From the NCBI RefSeq assembly GCF_022870885.1, contig NZ_CP091509.1, positions 868,001-932,000 on the forward strand: a stretch of DNA of 64,000 nt. Direction: 5' to 3'. Shown piece after piece: positions 19,238-27,978 of this stretch. Position 1 is the first letter of the stretch; each line of letters begins with the position of its first letter. The notes below the pieces were generated by a model. That model worked only from the letters and a program-made list of their open reading frames with translations. It was not told the origin of the DNA and did not search any database. The DNA is from Neisseria dumasiana (GTDB taxonomy: Bacteria; Pseudomonadota; Gammaproteobacteria; Burkholderiales; Neisseriaceae). The position numbers were made by a program, and so were the translations under genes.

Positions 19238-20005
19238 ATGGCATTAGCAAAACGCATTATCCCCTGTTTGGACGTGGACAACGGCCGTGTGGTCAAAGGT
19301 GTCAACTTCGTCGGCCTGCGCGATGCCGGCAATCCGGTTGACGTAGCCAAACGCTATAACGACGAAGGTGCCGACGAGCTGACCTTTCTCGACATCACCG
19401 CTTCTTCCGACAACCGCGACACCATTCTGCATGTGATTGAAGAAGTGGCCTCGCAAGTGTTTATACCGCTCACCGTCGGCGGCGGCGTGCGCTCCGTAGC
19501 CGATGTGCGCCGCCTGCTCAACGCGGGTGCCGACAAAGCCAGCATCAACACCGCTGCCGTAACCAACCCCGATTTGGTGAACGAAGCCAGCGGCTTTTTC
19601 GGCTCGCAAGCTATTGTGGTGGCGATTGATGCCAAAGCCGTCAACCCCGAAAACACCCGCTGGGAAGTGTTTACCCACGGCGGACGCAAAGCCACCGGCA
19701 TTGATGCGGTCGAATGGGCGAAAAACATGCAGGCGCGCGGCGCAGGCGAGATTCTGCTCACCAGCATGGACAGAGACGGCACCAAAATCGGCTTTAACCT
19801 GCCGCTTACCCGCGCCATCAGCGAAGCGGTGGATATTCCCGTTATCGCCTCCGGCGGCGTGGGCAACGTGCAGCACCTGATTGAAGGCGTAAAAGAAGGC
19901 AAGGCCGATGCCGTGCTGGCCGCCAGCATTTTCCACTTCGGCGAAGTGAGCATACGCGAAGCCAAAGAAGCCATGCGTGCGGCGGGTATCGAAATGCGTT
20001 TGTAA
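19238..20005 (+). CDS. hisF: Imidazole glycerol phosphate synthase, cyclase subunit
   Basis: A 255-residue TIM barrel that uses ammonia from HisH to convert PRFAR to imidazole glycerol phosphate and AICAR. The catalytic Asp11 is in [15 protein letters not shown] and the second in VVAIDAK near residue 130; phosphate loops VGGGVRS and IASGGVGN are present. The start MALAKRIIP is typical. hisH and hisA lie upstream. A DUS pair directly after the stop separates it from the CreA-like lipoprotein gene. Confidence 0.95.
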   Translation: MALAKRIIPCLDVDNGRVVKGVNFVGLRDAGNPVDVAKRYNDEGADELTFLDITASSDNRDTILHVIEEVASQVFIPLTVGGGVRSVADVRRLLNAGADKASINTAAVTNPDLVNEASGFFGSQAIVVAIDAKAVNPENTRWEVFTHGGRKATGIDAVEWAKNMQARGAGEILLTSMDRDGTKIGFNLPLTRAISEAVDIPVIASGGVGNVQHLIEGVKEGKADAVLAASIFHFGEVSIREAKEAMRAAGIEMRL

Positions 20006-20011
20006 TATTGA

Positions 20012-20048
20012 TTTCAGACGGCCTTTCAACCGTTGAGGCCGTCTGAAA
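20012..20048 (+). terminator. DUS inverted pair after hisF
   Basis: TTTCAGACGGCCT and AGGCCGTCTGAAA, separated by 11 bases, lie between hisF and the next start. The stem is strong but no T-tract follows. Confidence 0.55.
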
Positions 20049-20062
20049 AGAAAGAAACCGAT

Positions 20063-20611
20063 ATGAAAAAGTTCATTCCAATTATATTGATGTCTGCCCT
20101 GCTGGCCGCGTGCGGCGGCGGTGGGGATACCGATAAAATCGGCGAGGCCAGCACCGTGTTCAACATGCTCGGCAAAAACGACCGCATTGAAATCCATGCG
20201 TTCGACGACCCGCAGATCCAAGGTGTTACCTGCTATATTTCCTACGCTAAAAAAGGCGGCCTGAAAGAAACGGTGAACTTGGAAGAAGACGCTTCCGACG
20301 CTTCCGTATCCTGCGTGCAGACCGCGCCGCAAATCAGCTTTAACGAAGCCGAAATCGCCAAACCGCAGAAAATTTTCAAAAAAGGCTCCAGCTTTATTTT
20401 CAAAACCCTGCAAGTGATGCGCTATTACGACCCTGCGCGTAAAGTGTTTTCATACATGGTGTACAGCGATAAAGTGATTCAAGGTTCGCCGAAAAACTCG
20501 ATGGACGCTTTCTCCTGCTACACCGGAGCGCCGCTGGACGCTGCCAAAGTGAGCGTGCAGCCCAACCAGCAGATTCACGGCTCGTGCATCGTTACGCTTG
20601 CCCAAAAATAA
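20063..20611 (+). CDS. CreA-like lipoprotein
   Basis: A 182-residue lipoprotein (lipobox LAAC, Cys17). After a Gly-rich linker the sequence DKIGEASTVFNMLGKNDRIEIHAFDDP...GVTCYISYAKKGG matches the CreA family (PF05981), periplasmic or secreted proteins of unknown biochemical role. A conserved tail FSCYTGAPLDA is also present. The start at 20063 (MKKFIPII) is chosen over an upstream frame that reads through the DUS. The classical E. coli CreA lacks a lipid anchor; here the cysteine context favours one. Confidence 0.83.
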   Translation: MKKFIPIILMSALLAACGGGGDTDKIGEASTVFNMLGKNDRIEIHAFDDPQIQGVTCYISYAKKGGLKETVNLEEDASDASVSCVQTAPQISFNEAEIAKPQKIFKKGSSFIFKTLQVMRYYDPARKVFSYMVYSDKVIQGSPKNSMDAFSCYTGAPLDAAKVSVQPNQQIHGSCIVTLAQK

Positions 20612-20666
20612 ACAGGCCGTCTGAAAGCCCTAGGCTTCTACCAAGCTACAAACAGATCGGATCAGC

Positions 20667-21425
20667 ATGGATTTAACCCTTTGGCATTATGCGGCGATTG
20701 CCGTGCTGGGCATTTTGGCCAGCATCATCAATATTTTGGCGGGCGGAGGTTCCAATCTGATTCTGCCGCTGTTGATGGCCTTCGGCGTGCCGCCCGATAT
20801 TGCCAATGCCAGCAACCGCGTCGGCATTTTTTTCCAGTCGCTCACCGGCATCAGAGGGTTTAGAAACGCCGGCGCCTTGCCCACGCACGATTTGCGCGGC
20901 ATTTTGCTGCCGATGATATTCGGAGGTTTGGTCGGCTCCGTGCTGGCTTCGGTATTGCCCAATCAGATTCTGAAACCCGCCTTGCTCGTCTGCATTCTCG
21001 GCGTGGCCACGCTCACTTTTCTCAAACCGCAGCTTTTGCTGCCGCCGCAAAACGTGCAGGAACGCAAAGTATCCGACACCCGCGGCGCAGCGGTTTTGCT
21101 GTTTGCCGTCGGCATCTACGGCGGCTTTGTGCAAGCCAGCACCGCGTTCATTTTGCTGCCCGTGCTGGCGGGCGTGCTGCATTACAACCTGCTGCGCGCC
21201 AATGCCTTAAAACTGGTATGCACGCTGGCGTTCACCATCGTGGCTTTGGCCGTGTTTATCGTGCAGGGGCAGATTTGGTGGGATGTCGGCCTTGTGCTGG
21301 CGGCAGGCAATGCCATCGGCTCGATGATCGGCGTGAAAATTGCCTTAAAACTCTCGCCCAACACCTTGCGCACGATTTTGTTTGTAATGACGGTTGTGGC
21401 CGTGGCCGCGGCGTTTTTAAAGTAA
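20667..21425 (+). CDS. TauE/SafE-family membrane permease
   Basis: A 252-residue inner-membrane protein with about seven or eight hydrophobic helices and the inverted-repeat signature GGGSNLILPLLMAFGVPPDIANASNRV near the N-terminus. In TauE/SafE proteins this segment precedes sulfite, sulfonate or related anion export. The substrate is not evident from the neighbours (a CreA-like and an NlpE-like lipoprotein). The C-terminal half repeats the pattern (YNLLRANALKL). A DUS follows the stop. Confidence 0.85.
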   Translation: MDLTLWHYAAIAVLGILASIINILAGGGSNLILPLLMAFGVPPDIANASNRVGIFFQSLTGIRGFRNAGALPTHDLRGILLPMIFGGLVGSVLASVLPNQILKPALLVCILGVATLTFLKPQLLLPPQNVQERKVSDTRGAAVLLFAVGIYGGFVQASTAFILLPVLAGVLHYNLLRANALKLVCTLAFTIVALAVFIVQGQIWWDVGLVLAAGNAIGSMIGVKIALKLSPNTLRTILFVMTVVAVAAAFLK

Positions 21426-21465
21426 ATGAGGCCGTCTGAAAACACAGATTTCAAAAGGTAAATTC

Positions 21466-21930
21466 ATGAACATGCCCGCAAAATCCTACCGCTACATTCT
21501 GCTTGCCTCAGCCTTATTTCAGACGGCCTGTGCGCCCGAAAGCAGCAGCCAATCCCAAGCCGAACGCGAAGTTTTATCCGCAGTTGCCGCCAAAGATTCG
21601 GCTTCTTGGGTCGGCATCTATCGCGGCGAACTGCCTTGCGCCGACTGCGATTACATCGAAGCCACCATCGTTTTGCGCGACAATCTGCATTACAGCTTAA
21701 CTACCCGACACGTCGGCAGAGTGGCCGGCGTATTGCCGTCTGAAAAACGCGGCATCTTCCATTGGCGCGACGATGGCCTGCTGCAATTGGATGCGGCGGG
21801 CGACGATATGGTGTTTTTCGCTCACGAAAAAGGCCTGCAAATGCGCGGCAACGACGGCAAAGCCTATCCCGACGGCAAGGGGAAAATCTGCGGTTTGGCA
21901 AAAACCGGCAGTTTTGTGCCCGGGCAGTGA
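21466..21930 (+). CDS. NlpE-like lipoprotein
   Basis: A 154-residue lipoprotein (Cys22) with an NlpE N-terminal-type beta-barrel domain: GIYRGELPCADCDYIEATIVL contains the CxxC pair characteristic of this family. In E. coli, NlpE is an outer-membrane copper and adhesion sensor for Cpx; no Cpx system is visible here, so only the fold is claimed. The end of the signal peptide, FQTAC, is encoded by a complete DUS complement (TTCAGACGGCCT). A second DUS core (GCCGTCTGAA) occurs in the middle of the gene. Confidence 0.8.
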   Translation: MNMPAKSYRYILLASALFQTACAPESSSQSQAEREVLSAVAAKDSASWVGIYRGELPCADCDYIEATIVLRDNLHYSLTTRHVGRVAGVLPSEKRGIFHWRDDGLLQLDAAGDDMVFFAHEKGLQMRGNDGKAYPDGKGKICGLAKTGSFVPGQ

Positions 21931-21989
21931 GCGGTTTTCAGACAGGCATTCTTGCGATGGCCTGCTCTGCTGTACAACAAGGAGAAACC

Positions 21990-23483
21990 ATGCAGTTTGA
22001 GGAATACAGAAAATATGATGCCGTCGGCTTGGCAGAGTTGATCCGCAAAGGCGAAGTATCTGCCGATGAAGTGCTTCAGACGGCCTTAAACCGTTTAGAC
22101 GCGGTAAATCCCAAGCTGAATTTATTGGCCCATGATTTGCGCGAACGGGCTTTTTCATGGCAGAGGCCGTCTGAAAATCCCCATGCGCCTTTAGTCGGCG
22201 TGCCGTTTCTATTGAAAGACTTAATCGCCGATTGGGAAGGCACGCCCACATGGTCTGGTTCGCGCATGATGAAAAATTATGTAGCCAAACAAAACAGCGC
22301 TTTAACTCAGGCTTATCTAAATGCGGGGTTGCGCATTTTCGGTAAAACCACCACGCCGGAATGGGGCGCGTATCCCGTTACGCAAACAGAAATCTACGGG
22401 ATTACCCGTAATCCGTGGAACTTAAGCTATACACCGGGCGGCAGCAGCGGCGGTTCGGCGGCAGCCGTTGCCGCAGGCGTTGTACCGGCGGCACATGGCG
22501 GCGACGGCGGCGGTTCGATACGTGTGCCTGCCCATAATTGCGGCATCTTCGGCTTGAAACCGAGCCGTGGCCGCAGCAGCTTTGAACCGTTACAAAGCGA
22601 AGCATGGCAAGGCTTGGTCAACGAACATGTGCTGACCCGCAGCGTGCGCGACAGCGCCCTGTTTCTCGATATTGCGGCTCAAACCCAAACACACGCCCTG
22701 TATGCCTGCCCCCGACCTGCCGAATCGTTTTCAGACGGCCTCAAACGTGACACAGGCCGTCTGAAAATCGCTTTTTGGCAGAAGCCGTGGTTTGGCGGAG
22801 AAAATGATGCAGACACGCAAGCGGCATTTGCCCACAGCCTGAAATTGTTGTCAGATGCAGGGCATGATTTAGAAGAAGCCTCTCCCGATTTCTCCCCGCC
22901 TAAAATACTCAACCGTGCAGCACGGGTCTTGGTGATGGGTGAAACAGCCAAACTGCTTTATCTTCATCAACAGGCAACGGGGCAAAAACTGCATCACAGC
23001 CAGTTGGAACCGACAACTTGGGCGTTGATTTCACAAGGACAGCAAATCAGTGCAGGCGAAATGGCGTGGGCGCGTGACGTGATGCTGACACAGGGGCGCG
23101 CCGCCGAAGCGTTTTTTACACGCTACGATGTCTTAATGACACCGATTTGCCCGCGTACCACACCGAAAATCGGCGAACTCATGCCGTCTGAAACCGAGCA
23201 AAAGATCATCCGTTTGCTGTTCGGTACGTTGAAATTAGGCTGGCTGATGAAACAAAACCCCTTGATTGAAAAAGAAGCCGAGCGCACGTTGCAATACATC
23301 GGCTACGCCGCACCATTTAATATGACCGGCAATCCCGCCATGAGTGTGCCGCTGTTTTGGCACAACGGGCTGCCGATAGGTACACAGTTTGCCGCAGCAC
23401 ACGGGCGGGAAGATTTACTGCTGCGCTTGGCGGCGCAATTAGAGCAGATTCAACCGTGGGCGGATAAACAGCCGTCCATATAA
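21990..23483 (+). CDS. Amidase (amidase-signature family)
   Basis: A 497-residue enzyme of the amidase-signature family. The Ser-cisSer-Lys triad is visible: Lys76 in GVPFLLKDL, the cis-Ser at about 152-153 in [12 protein letters not shown], and the nucleophile Ser176 in [10 protein letters not shown]. The substrate is unknown; GatA is unlikely because no gatC or gatB is adjacent and the C-terminal half differs. AAGGAG precedes the ATG at 21990, while a longer frame upstream overlaps the NlpE-like gene out of phase. Several DUS copies lie inside the gene (SFSDGLK, EVLQTAL). Confidence 0.88.
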   Translation: MQFEEYRKYDAVGLAELIRKGEVSADEVLQTALNRLDAVNPKLNLLAHDLRERAFSWQRPSENPHAPLVGVPFLLKDLIADWEGTPTWSGSRMMKNYVAKQNSALTQAYLNAGLRIFGKTTTPEWGAYPVTQTEIYGITRNPWNLSYTPGGSSGGSAAAVAAGVVPAAHGGDGGGSIRVPAHNCGIFGLKPSRGRSSFEPLQSEAWQGLVNEHVLTRSVRDSALFLDIAAQTQTHALYACPRPAESFSDGLKRDTGRLKIAFWQKPWFGGENDADTQAAFAHSLKLLSDAGHDLEEASPDFSPPKILNRAARVLVMGETAKLLYLHQQATGQKLHHSQLEPTTWALISQGQQISAGEMAWARDVMLTQGRAAEAFFTRYDVLMTPICPRTTPKIGELMPSETEQKIIRLLFGTLKLGWLMKQNPLIEKEAERTLQYIGYAAPFNMTGNPAMSVPLFWHNGLPIGTQFAAAHGREDLLLRLAAQLEQIQPWADKQPSI

Positions 23484-23560
23484 GATAAAATTACCAACCT
23501 TAAAAATGTCGTATAAGAAAGCCTGTAACAACAAGGCCGTCTGAAAAAGGAGTAACAAAC

Positions 23561-23959
23561 ATGCCGAACCCACTGCTGGATGCCGTTAAATTCGATGAAA
23601 AAGGCTTAGTTTGCGCCATCGCACAAGACGCGAAAACCCTGCGCGTGCTGATGGTGGCTTGGATGAACGCCGAAGCGCTGCAAAAAACCGCCGAAACGGG
23701 TTATGCCCACTATTACAGCCGTTCGCGCCAAAAGCAATGGATGAAAGGCGAAGAGTCGGGGCATACGCAAAAAGTGCACGAGCTGCGTTTGGATTGCGAC
23801 GGCGATGCGGTGATTATGCTGATAGACCAAGCAGGCGGCATTGCCTGCCATACGGGGCGCGAAAGCTGCTTCTACCGCGTGTGGCGCGATGGAGCGTGGC
23901 AGATTGTGGATGCGGTATTGAAAGACGAAAAAGAGATTTACGGGCATACGCACGGTTGA
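23561..23959 (+). CDS. hisI: Phosphoribosyl-AMP cyclohydrolase
   Basis: A 132-residue zinc enzyme opening the purine ring of PR-AMP in histidine synthesis. The family elements [34 protein letters not shown] (metal-binding) and [12 protein letters not shown] (zinc cysteines) are in order. It lacks a fused hisE domain, so PR-ATP pyrophosphatase must be encoded elsewhere. AAGGAG precedes the ATG. It lies 3.5 kb from hisF, separated by four unrelated genes. Confidence 0.95.
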   Translation: MPNPLLDAVKFDEKGLVCAIAQDAKTLRVLMVAWMNAEALQKTAETGYAHYYSRSRQKQWMKGEESGHTQKVHELRLDCDGDAVIMLIDQAGGIACHTGRESCFYRVWRDGAWQIVDAVLKDEKEIYGHTHG

Positions 23960-24073
23960 TAGAGGCCGTCTGAAAGCCGTAGGCTTCTGCGAAGCCAAAA
24001 CGGGCTTTACTCGCTTCATTAAAATCGCTTAACGGGTTTTTCTAAAATATATTTTTAATACAACACGGAAAAA

Positions 24074-24481
24074 ATGAAAAAACATCTGTGCATTTTATGG
24101 GTAATGATGGCAGTGGGCGTAAGCACGAAAGCGTTTGCCGAACCTGCCGCATTAACAACGCCTTTGACTTTTAACGAGATTAAAAAGGCTGATACAAACC
24201 CGCATTCGGGCTGGATACCTGTGCCGATGCTTCACTATCCTGAAGAAGCGGAAATGAAAGGCTGGGAAGGCGATGTGGTCGTTTCCGTTCTGGTTGCGCC
24301 CGATGCGAGTATTCAAAACGTAGAGGTAATCCAATCAAGCGGATATAAAGTATTGGACGAAGCGGCTAAAAAAACAATAGCGCAAGCCACATTCAAGCCG
24401 CACGGGTGGACAGCGTTCCGTATTCCCTTGCGCTTCCGTTTGGACGGGGGCAAACGGCAATGTGCAAAAAGCATCTGTTGA
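24074..24481 (+). CDS. Secreted stand-alone TonB C-terminal domain protein
   Basis: A 135-residue protein with a cleavable signal (about residues 1-22, ending AFA). It then has a TonB/TolA C-terminal domain: PEEAEMKGWEGDVVVSVLVAPDASIQNVEVIQSSGYKVLDEAAKKTI. It lacks the membrane anchor and Pro-rich spacer of a true TonB, so it is probably a free periplasmic protein. A close paralogue follows at 24819. A GGGGG run at 24446-24450 lies just before the C-terminus; one G fewer would extend the frame by about 50 codons into conserved-looking sequence, so the present end may reflect a frameshift. Confidence 0.78.
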   Translation: MKKHLCILWVMMAVGVSTKAFAEPAALTTPLTFNEIKKADTNPHSGWIPVPMLHYPEEAEMKGWEGDVVVSVLVAPDASIQNVEVIQSSGYKVLDEAAKKTIAQATFKPHGWTAFRIPLRFRLDGGKRQCAKSIC

Positions 24482-24660
24482 GCAGGGAAAAGAAGCGTGC
24501 ATAAAACAGTTTGTATTGGTTTCGGTAAACAATCAAGTCTATAAAATCAAATTGATTAACCCTAATAAAATTCATAATAGGGATAATGCGACGGCAAAAT
24601 AAGCATGGAAAGTAAAGTTTGCCGACACGAAACAACGGATAAGATATACAGCCAGATAAG
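24480..24660 (+). pseudogene. Possible remnant of a third TonB-domain gene or a lost C-terminus
   Basis: In the frame one base off from the preceding gene, translation reads VYKIKLINPNKIHNRDNATAK, a stop at 24600, then AWKVKFADTKQ. This parallels the VKLIESSGYERLDKAAIHAAWKSKFDTQ segment of the paralogue at 24819-25250. It may be decayed coding sequence, either the tail of the upstream gene or a lost third copy. The evidence is short pattern similarity only. The rest of this 337-base gap holds one DUS. Confidence 0.35.
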
Positions 24661-24818
24661 CTTGTGTTCCGATAAATAAAAACTTCCCGCTGCGGACTAT
24701 CTGTCTTTATTGAGGCCGTCTGAAAAGTCGGCTTAATTGGCGGGTAAGGTAACGATAGTGCGTATCCGTCCAATCGAGCATGGGCGCCACAGAAAAGAGA
24801 ATCACCAAAGGGTCAACA

Positions 24819-25250
24819 ATGAAAAAGCATAATGATATTTTTGCCGTATTGCTCGCTGCTTTTTGTGCGGGAACTGCGGTTGCCGCACCGATGGCTCCTT
24901 CAAAAACGCTGCCTGCAACGTCGTCGGCGGAAATGCCGATTAAGAAAACCGGGCAAATCTCCCGTCCTGTTTATCCCGTTATGTCTGTTGAAAAAGGCGA
25001 AGAAGGAAAAGTGGTGCTGTCTATACTGGTAGCGCCGGGAGGCCGTGTCACCGAAGTAAAGTTAATTGAATCCAGCGGATATGAAAGGTTGGACAAAGCG
25101 GCAATCCACGCGGCATGGAAAAGTAAATTCGACACACAGGAATGGACTGATTTTAGAACCATAGTGAGATTCGATTTGGACAACGATATGAAAGAAAATG
25201 CTATCCAAAAAGAAAAGCCGCAGCCATCCGAGCAGGCAGGCTCAACATAA
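24819..25250 (+). CDS. Secreted stand-alone TonB C-terminal domain protein (paralogue)
   Basis: A 143-residue signal-peptide protein (cleavage near AVAAP, about residue 21). Its TonB-type C-terminal domain reads RPVYPVMSVEKGEEGKVVLSILVAPGGRVTEVKLIESSGYERLDKAA, closely parallel to the gene at 24074. A charged tail (KEKPQPSEQAGST) follows. Translation probably starts at 24819, just after a purine-rich stretch; an upstream in-frame ATG is less favoured. No ExbB/ExbD or TonB-dependent receptor lies nearby. Confidence 0.8.
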   Translation: MKKHNDIFAVLLAAFCAGTAVAAPMAPSKTLPATSSAEMPIKKTGQISRPVYPVMSVEKGEEGKVVLSILVAPGGRVTEVKLIESSGYERLDKAAIHAAWKSKFDTQEWTDFRTIVRFDLDNDMKENAIQKEKPQPSEQAGST

Positions 25251-25443
25251 ACGGCAACCTAACCGTTGAGTAAAGCCGAGGCCGTCTGAAAAGCCGAACT
25301 GTCCCCCAATCTTTGCGCCAAACCAAGCTTTTCCAACAAGCGGTATGGGGTTTTTAAGGTTGAAACCCCGTTCAAATAAGCGCAAAATGTGGGCAATTTT
25401 TGCCGTGCTTTTTCAGACGGCCTGTTGATAACGAGAAAGAATC

Positions 25444-26613
25444 ATGAGCGATACACTCCACCCCGAAACGCTGGCGATACGCGGTGCGAAAAGCCAAACC
25501 GAATATAACGAGCACAATCAGGCGCTGTTTTTGACCAGCAGTTTTATGTTTGACGATGCCGCGCAAGGTGCGGCCTTGTTTGCAAAAGAAATCGAAGGTT
25601 ACACTTATTCGCGCACGGCCAATCCTACCGTGGCGGCGTTTGAAAAACGGGTGGCCTGTTTGGAAGCGGGCGAGAGCGGTGTGGCAACCTCTACGGGCAT
25701 GTCGGCGATTCAGGCGGCCATGCTGACGTTTTTGAAAACGGGCGACCATCTGATTGCCAGCCGCAGCCTGTTCGGCACTACGGCGGGGTTTATCAACGGT
25801 ATCGTGTCGAAATTCGGTATCGAAATCACGCTGGTGTCGCAAACCGATGTGTCCGAATGGCGGGCGGCGGTGAAAGAAAACACCAAGATGCTGTTTTTGG
25901 AAACGCCTTCCAATCCTTTGAACGAAATCGCCGATATCGAAGCATTGGCCGCCGTGGCGCATGATGTGGGCGCGCTTTTGGTGGTGGACAACAGTTTTTG
26001 TACGCCGGCTATTCAGCAGCCTTTGAAATTCGGTGCGGATTTGTCGGTGCAGTCGGCAACCAAAGGTATCGATGGTCAGGGCAGGGTGTTGGGCGGTGTG
26101 ATTTGCGGCAAAACCGCTTTGATTAAAGAAATCGCGATGTACAGCAATTCGGCAGGTTTGGCTTTGTCACCGTTTAGTGCGTGGGTGCTGCTCAGCGGAG
26201 TGGAAACGCTGTTTGTGCGCATGGAAAAGCAGGCGGCCAATGCTTTGCAGATTGCCCGATGGCTGCGCGGTCAGGCCAAAGTGAAAGCCGTTTATTATGC
26301 CGGTTTGGATGATCACCCGCAGGCAGAGTTGATGCAAAAGCAGCAGGTTTCCGGCGGCATCGTGGTGGCTTTCGAGGTGGAAGGCGGCCAAGAAGCGGCG
26401 TGGAAAGTGATTGATTCGGTAAACATTTTCTCGAAAACCGCCAATCTCGGCGATGTGCGCTCCACCATTACGCACCCGTGGACGACCACCCACGGCAGAA
26501 TGGCACCGGAAGCGAAACAGCAGGCAGGTATTGAAGCGGGTTTGCTGCGCTTGTCGGTAGGTTTGGAAAACGTGCAGGACTTGATTGCCGATTTGCAGCA
26601 GGCTCTGGCATAA
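25444..26613 (+). CDS. metZ: O-succinylhomoserine sulfhydrylase
   Basis: A 389-residue PLP enzyme of the Cys/Met metabolism family that makes homocysteine from O-succinylhomoserine and sulfide. The PLP lysine is in SATKGIDGQGRVLGG (about 210). YSRTANPTVAAFEKRVACLEAGE and ETPSNPLNEIADI fit the MetZ subgroup better than cystathionine gamma-synthase. The RSTITHPWTTTHGRM segment near the C-terminus is also typical. A sulfite reductase flavoprotein gene (31673) elsewhere in the window is the other sulfur-assimilation gene. Confidence 0.88.
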   Translation: MSDTLHPETLAIRGAKSQTEYNEHNQALFLTSSFMFDDAAQGAALFAKEIEGYTYSRTANPTVAAFEKRVACLEAGESGVATSTGMSAIQAAMLTFLKTGDHLIASRSLFGTTAGFINGIVSKFGIEITLVSQTDVSEWRAAVKENTKMLFLETPSNPLNEIADIEALAAVAHDVGALLVVDNSFCTPAIQQPLKFGADLSVQSATKGIDGQGRVLGGVICGKTALIKEIAMYSNSAGLALSPFSAWVLLSGVETLFVRMEKQAANALQIARWLRGQAKVKAVYYAGLDDHPQAELMQKQQVSGGIVVAFEVEGGQEAAWKVIDSVNIFSKTANLGDVRSTITHPWTTTHGRMAPEAKQQAGIEAGLLRLSVGLENVQDLIADLQQALA

Positions 26614-26680
26614 GTTTCATGCGGCCTCTTGCTGTTTTATACAGAGGCCGTCTGAAAGAAAACAGTTGAGGAGTAGGAAT

Positions 26681-26887
26681 ATGGATGAGGCAGTATTTGC
26701 CGATTGGGCATTGAAAATCTGCTTAACCGTGCTGATTGTGTTTTTGGGCTTTATCGTGTGGAATCTCGGTAAAGAATCGAAAGCAGGCAAATTCGGCATG
26801 TTTGTTTTGTTTTTGGTGTTGGGGCTGGGCGTGTTCGGCTTTATCTTCAAAAACGTATTGATCGAATTTTTCGTATTGTCGAAATAA
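26681..26887 (+). CDS. DUF2788 small membrane protein
   Basis: A 68-residue protein with two membrane helices (about residues 8-27 and 39-58) joined by a short charged loop NLGKESKAGKFG, the layout of DUF2788 proteins. The ATG at 26681 is preceded by GAGGAGTAGG; a longer frame upstream overlaps the metZ end and a DUS. Function unknown. It lies between metZ and folP, with a DUS pair after the stop. Confidence 0.8.
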   Translation: MDEAVFADWALKICLTVLIVFLGFIVWNLGKESKAGKFGMFVLFLVLGLGVFGFIFKNVLIEFFVLSK

Positions 26888-26897
26888 ATATCAAGGC

Positions 26898-26935
26898 AGG
26901 CCGTCTGAACAGTTTTGCATGATTTCAGACGGCCT
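26898..26935 (+). terminator. DUS inverted pair after the DUF2788 gene
   Basis: AGGCCGTCTGAA and TTCAGACGGCCT are separated by 14 bases, 11 bases beyond the stop codon. No T-run follows. Confidence 0.55.
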
Positions 26936-26974
26936 CTCCGTGTTTAAGCTGTATTTCTTCCCGAAAGAAAACCG

Positions 26975-27829
26975 ATGACTTCTCTTGTTTGGCAGGCAGG
27001 GCGTTTTGCTATTGATTTAAGTGCGCCGAAAATAATGGGCATTGTAAACCTCACGCCCGATTCGTTTTCAGACGGCGGCGTGTATTCGCAAACCGTTCAG
27101 ACGGCCTTGAAGCACGCCGAGCAGCTTTTGAAGGAAGGCGCGGATATACTCGATATCGGCGGCGAATCCACCCGCCCGGGATCGGATTATGTGCCGCCCG
27201 AAGAAGAATGGGCGAGGGTGTGGCCGGTGTTGAAAGAGTTGGCAACGTGGGGTGTGCCGGTTAGCTTGGACACGCGCCGCACAGTGGTTATGAAGCAGGC
27301 TTTGGAGCAGGGCGGTGTGGACATCATCAACGATGTGTCGGCATTAAGCGATGAAGGCGCGGTCGATTTGCTGGCGCAGCAGGTGCAAACCGGCATCTGT
27401 CTGATGCATATGCAGGGTATGCCCGCAACCATGCAGCAAAATCCGCAATATCAAGATGTTGTGCGGGAAGTGGCCGATTATTTGAATGAGCGGACGGCAG
27501 CGTGTGTGCAGGCGGGTATCGCGAAAAACCGCATCGTGCTCGACCCCGGCTTCGGCTTTGGAAAAACCTTGCAACACAATATCTTATTGATGCGGCATTT
27601 AAACGAACTGGCCAAACAATCCGGCCTGCCGCTGTTAATCGGCGTTTCGCGCAAACGCATGATCGGTGCGCTCACCGGCGAAGAAAACGCGGCCGACCGC
27701 GTGCACGGCAGCGTGGCGGCAGCATTGGCTGCCGTTGCCCGCGGCGCGCAAATAGTGCGAGTGCACGATGTAAAAGCCACGGCCGATGCTTTGAAAGTGT
27801 GGAATGTGCTGGGAATAAACGCAAATTAA
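26975..27829 (+). CDS. folP: Dihydropteroate synthase
   Basis: A 284-residue TIM-barrel enzyme joining dihydropterin pyrophosphate with p-aminobenzoate; the sulfonamide target. Signatures: [16 protein letters not shown] (residues about 21-36), [20 protein letters not shown] and GVSRKRM. Two DUS-like stretches fall inside the first 45 codons (TTTTCAGACGGC within the pterin-site signature and TTCAGACGGCCT just after), so part of a catalytic-loop signature coincides with an uptake sequence. glmM follows after an AT-form DUS hairpin, the common folP-glmM order. Confidence 0.95.
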   Translation: MTSLVWQAGRFAIDLSAPKIMGIVNLTPDSFSDGGVYSQTVQTALKHAEQLLKEGADILDIGGESTRPGSDYVPPEEEWARVWPVLKELATWGVPVSLDTRRTVVMKQALEQGGVDIINDVSALSDEGAVDLLAQQVQTGICLMHMQGMPATMQQNPQYQDVVREVADYLNERTAACVQAGIAKNRIVLDPGFGFGKTLQHNILLMRHLNELAKQSGLPLLIGVSRKRMIGALTGEENAADRVHGSVAAALAAVARGAQIVRVHDVKATADALKVWNVLGINAN

Positions 27830-27842
27830 ATACCGCGCTTAC

Positions 27843-27877
27843 CGATGCCGTCTGAAATTTTCTTTCAGACGGCATCG
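27843..27877 (+). terminator. AT-form DUS hairpin after folP
   Basis: CGATGCCGTCTGAAA and TTTCAGACGGCATCG form a 15-bp stem with a 5-base loop. Both arms are the AT-DUS form found in meningococcus and gonococcus, unlike most copies here. A short T-run (GTTT) follows. Confidence 0.7.
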
Positions 27878-27978
27878 TTTATTGTGCCGAATACCAACCG
27901 AAAAACCTTGTAAACCGCTGGATACCGCTGCTGGGCTGCTTTACAATACGGGTTCAAGTCTGAACGGAGTGTTTTTAT

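Noticed and set aside
19244..20413. 389-codon open frame antisense to hisF and the CreA-like gene
   Set aside because: It spans two clear plus-strand genes and a DUS pair and is a bias artefact.
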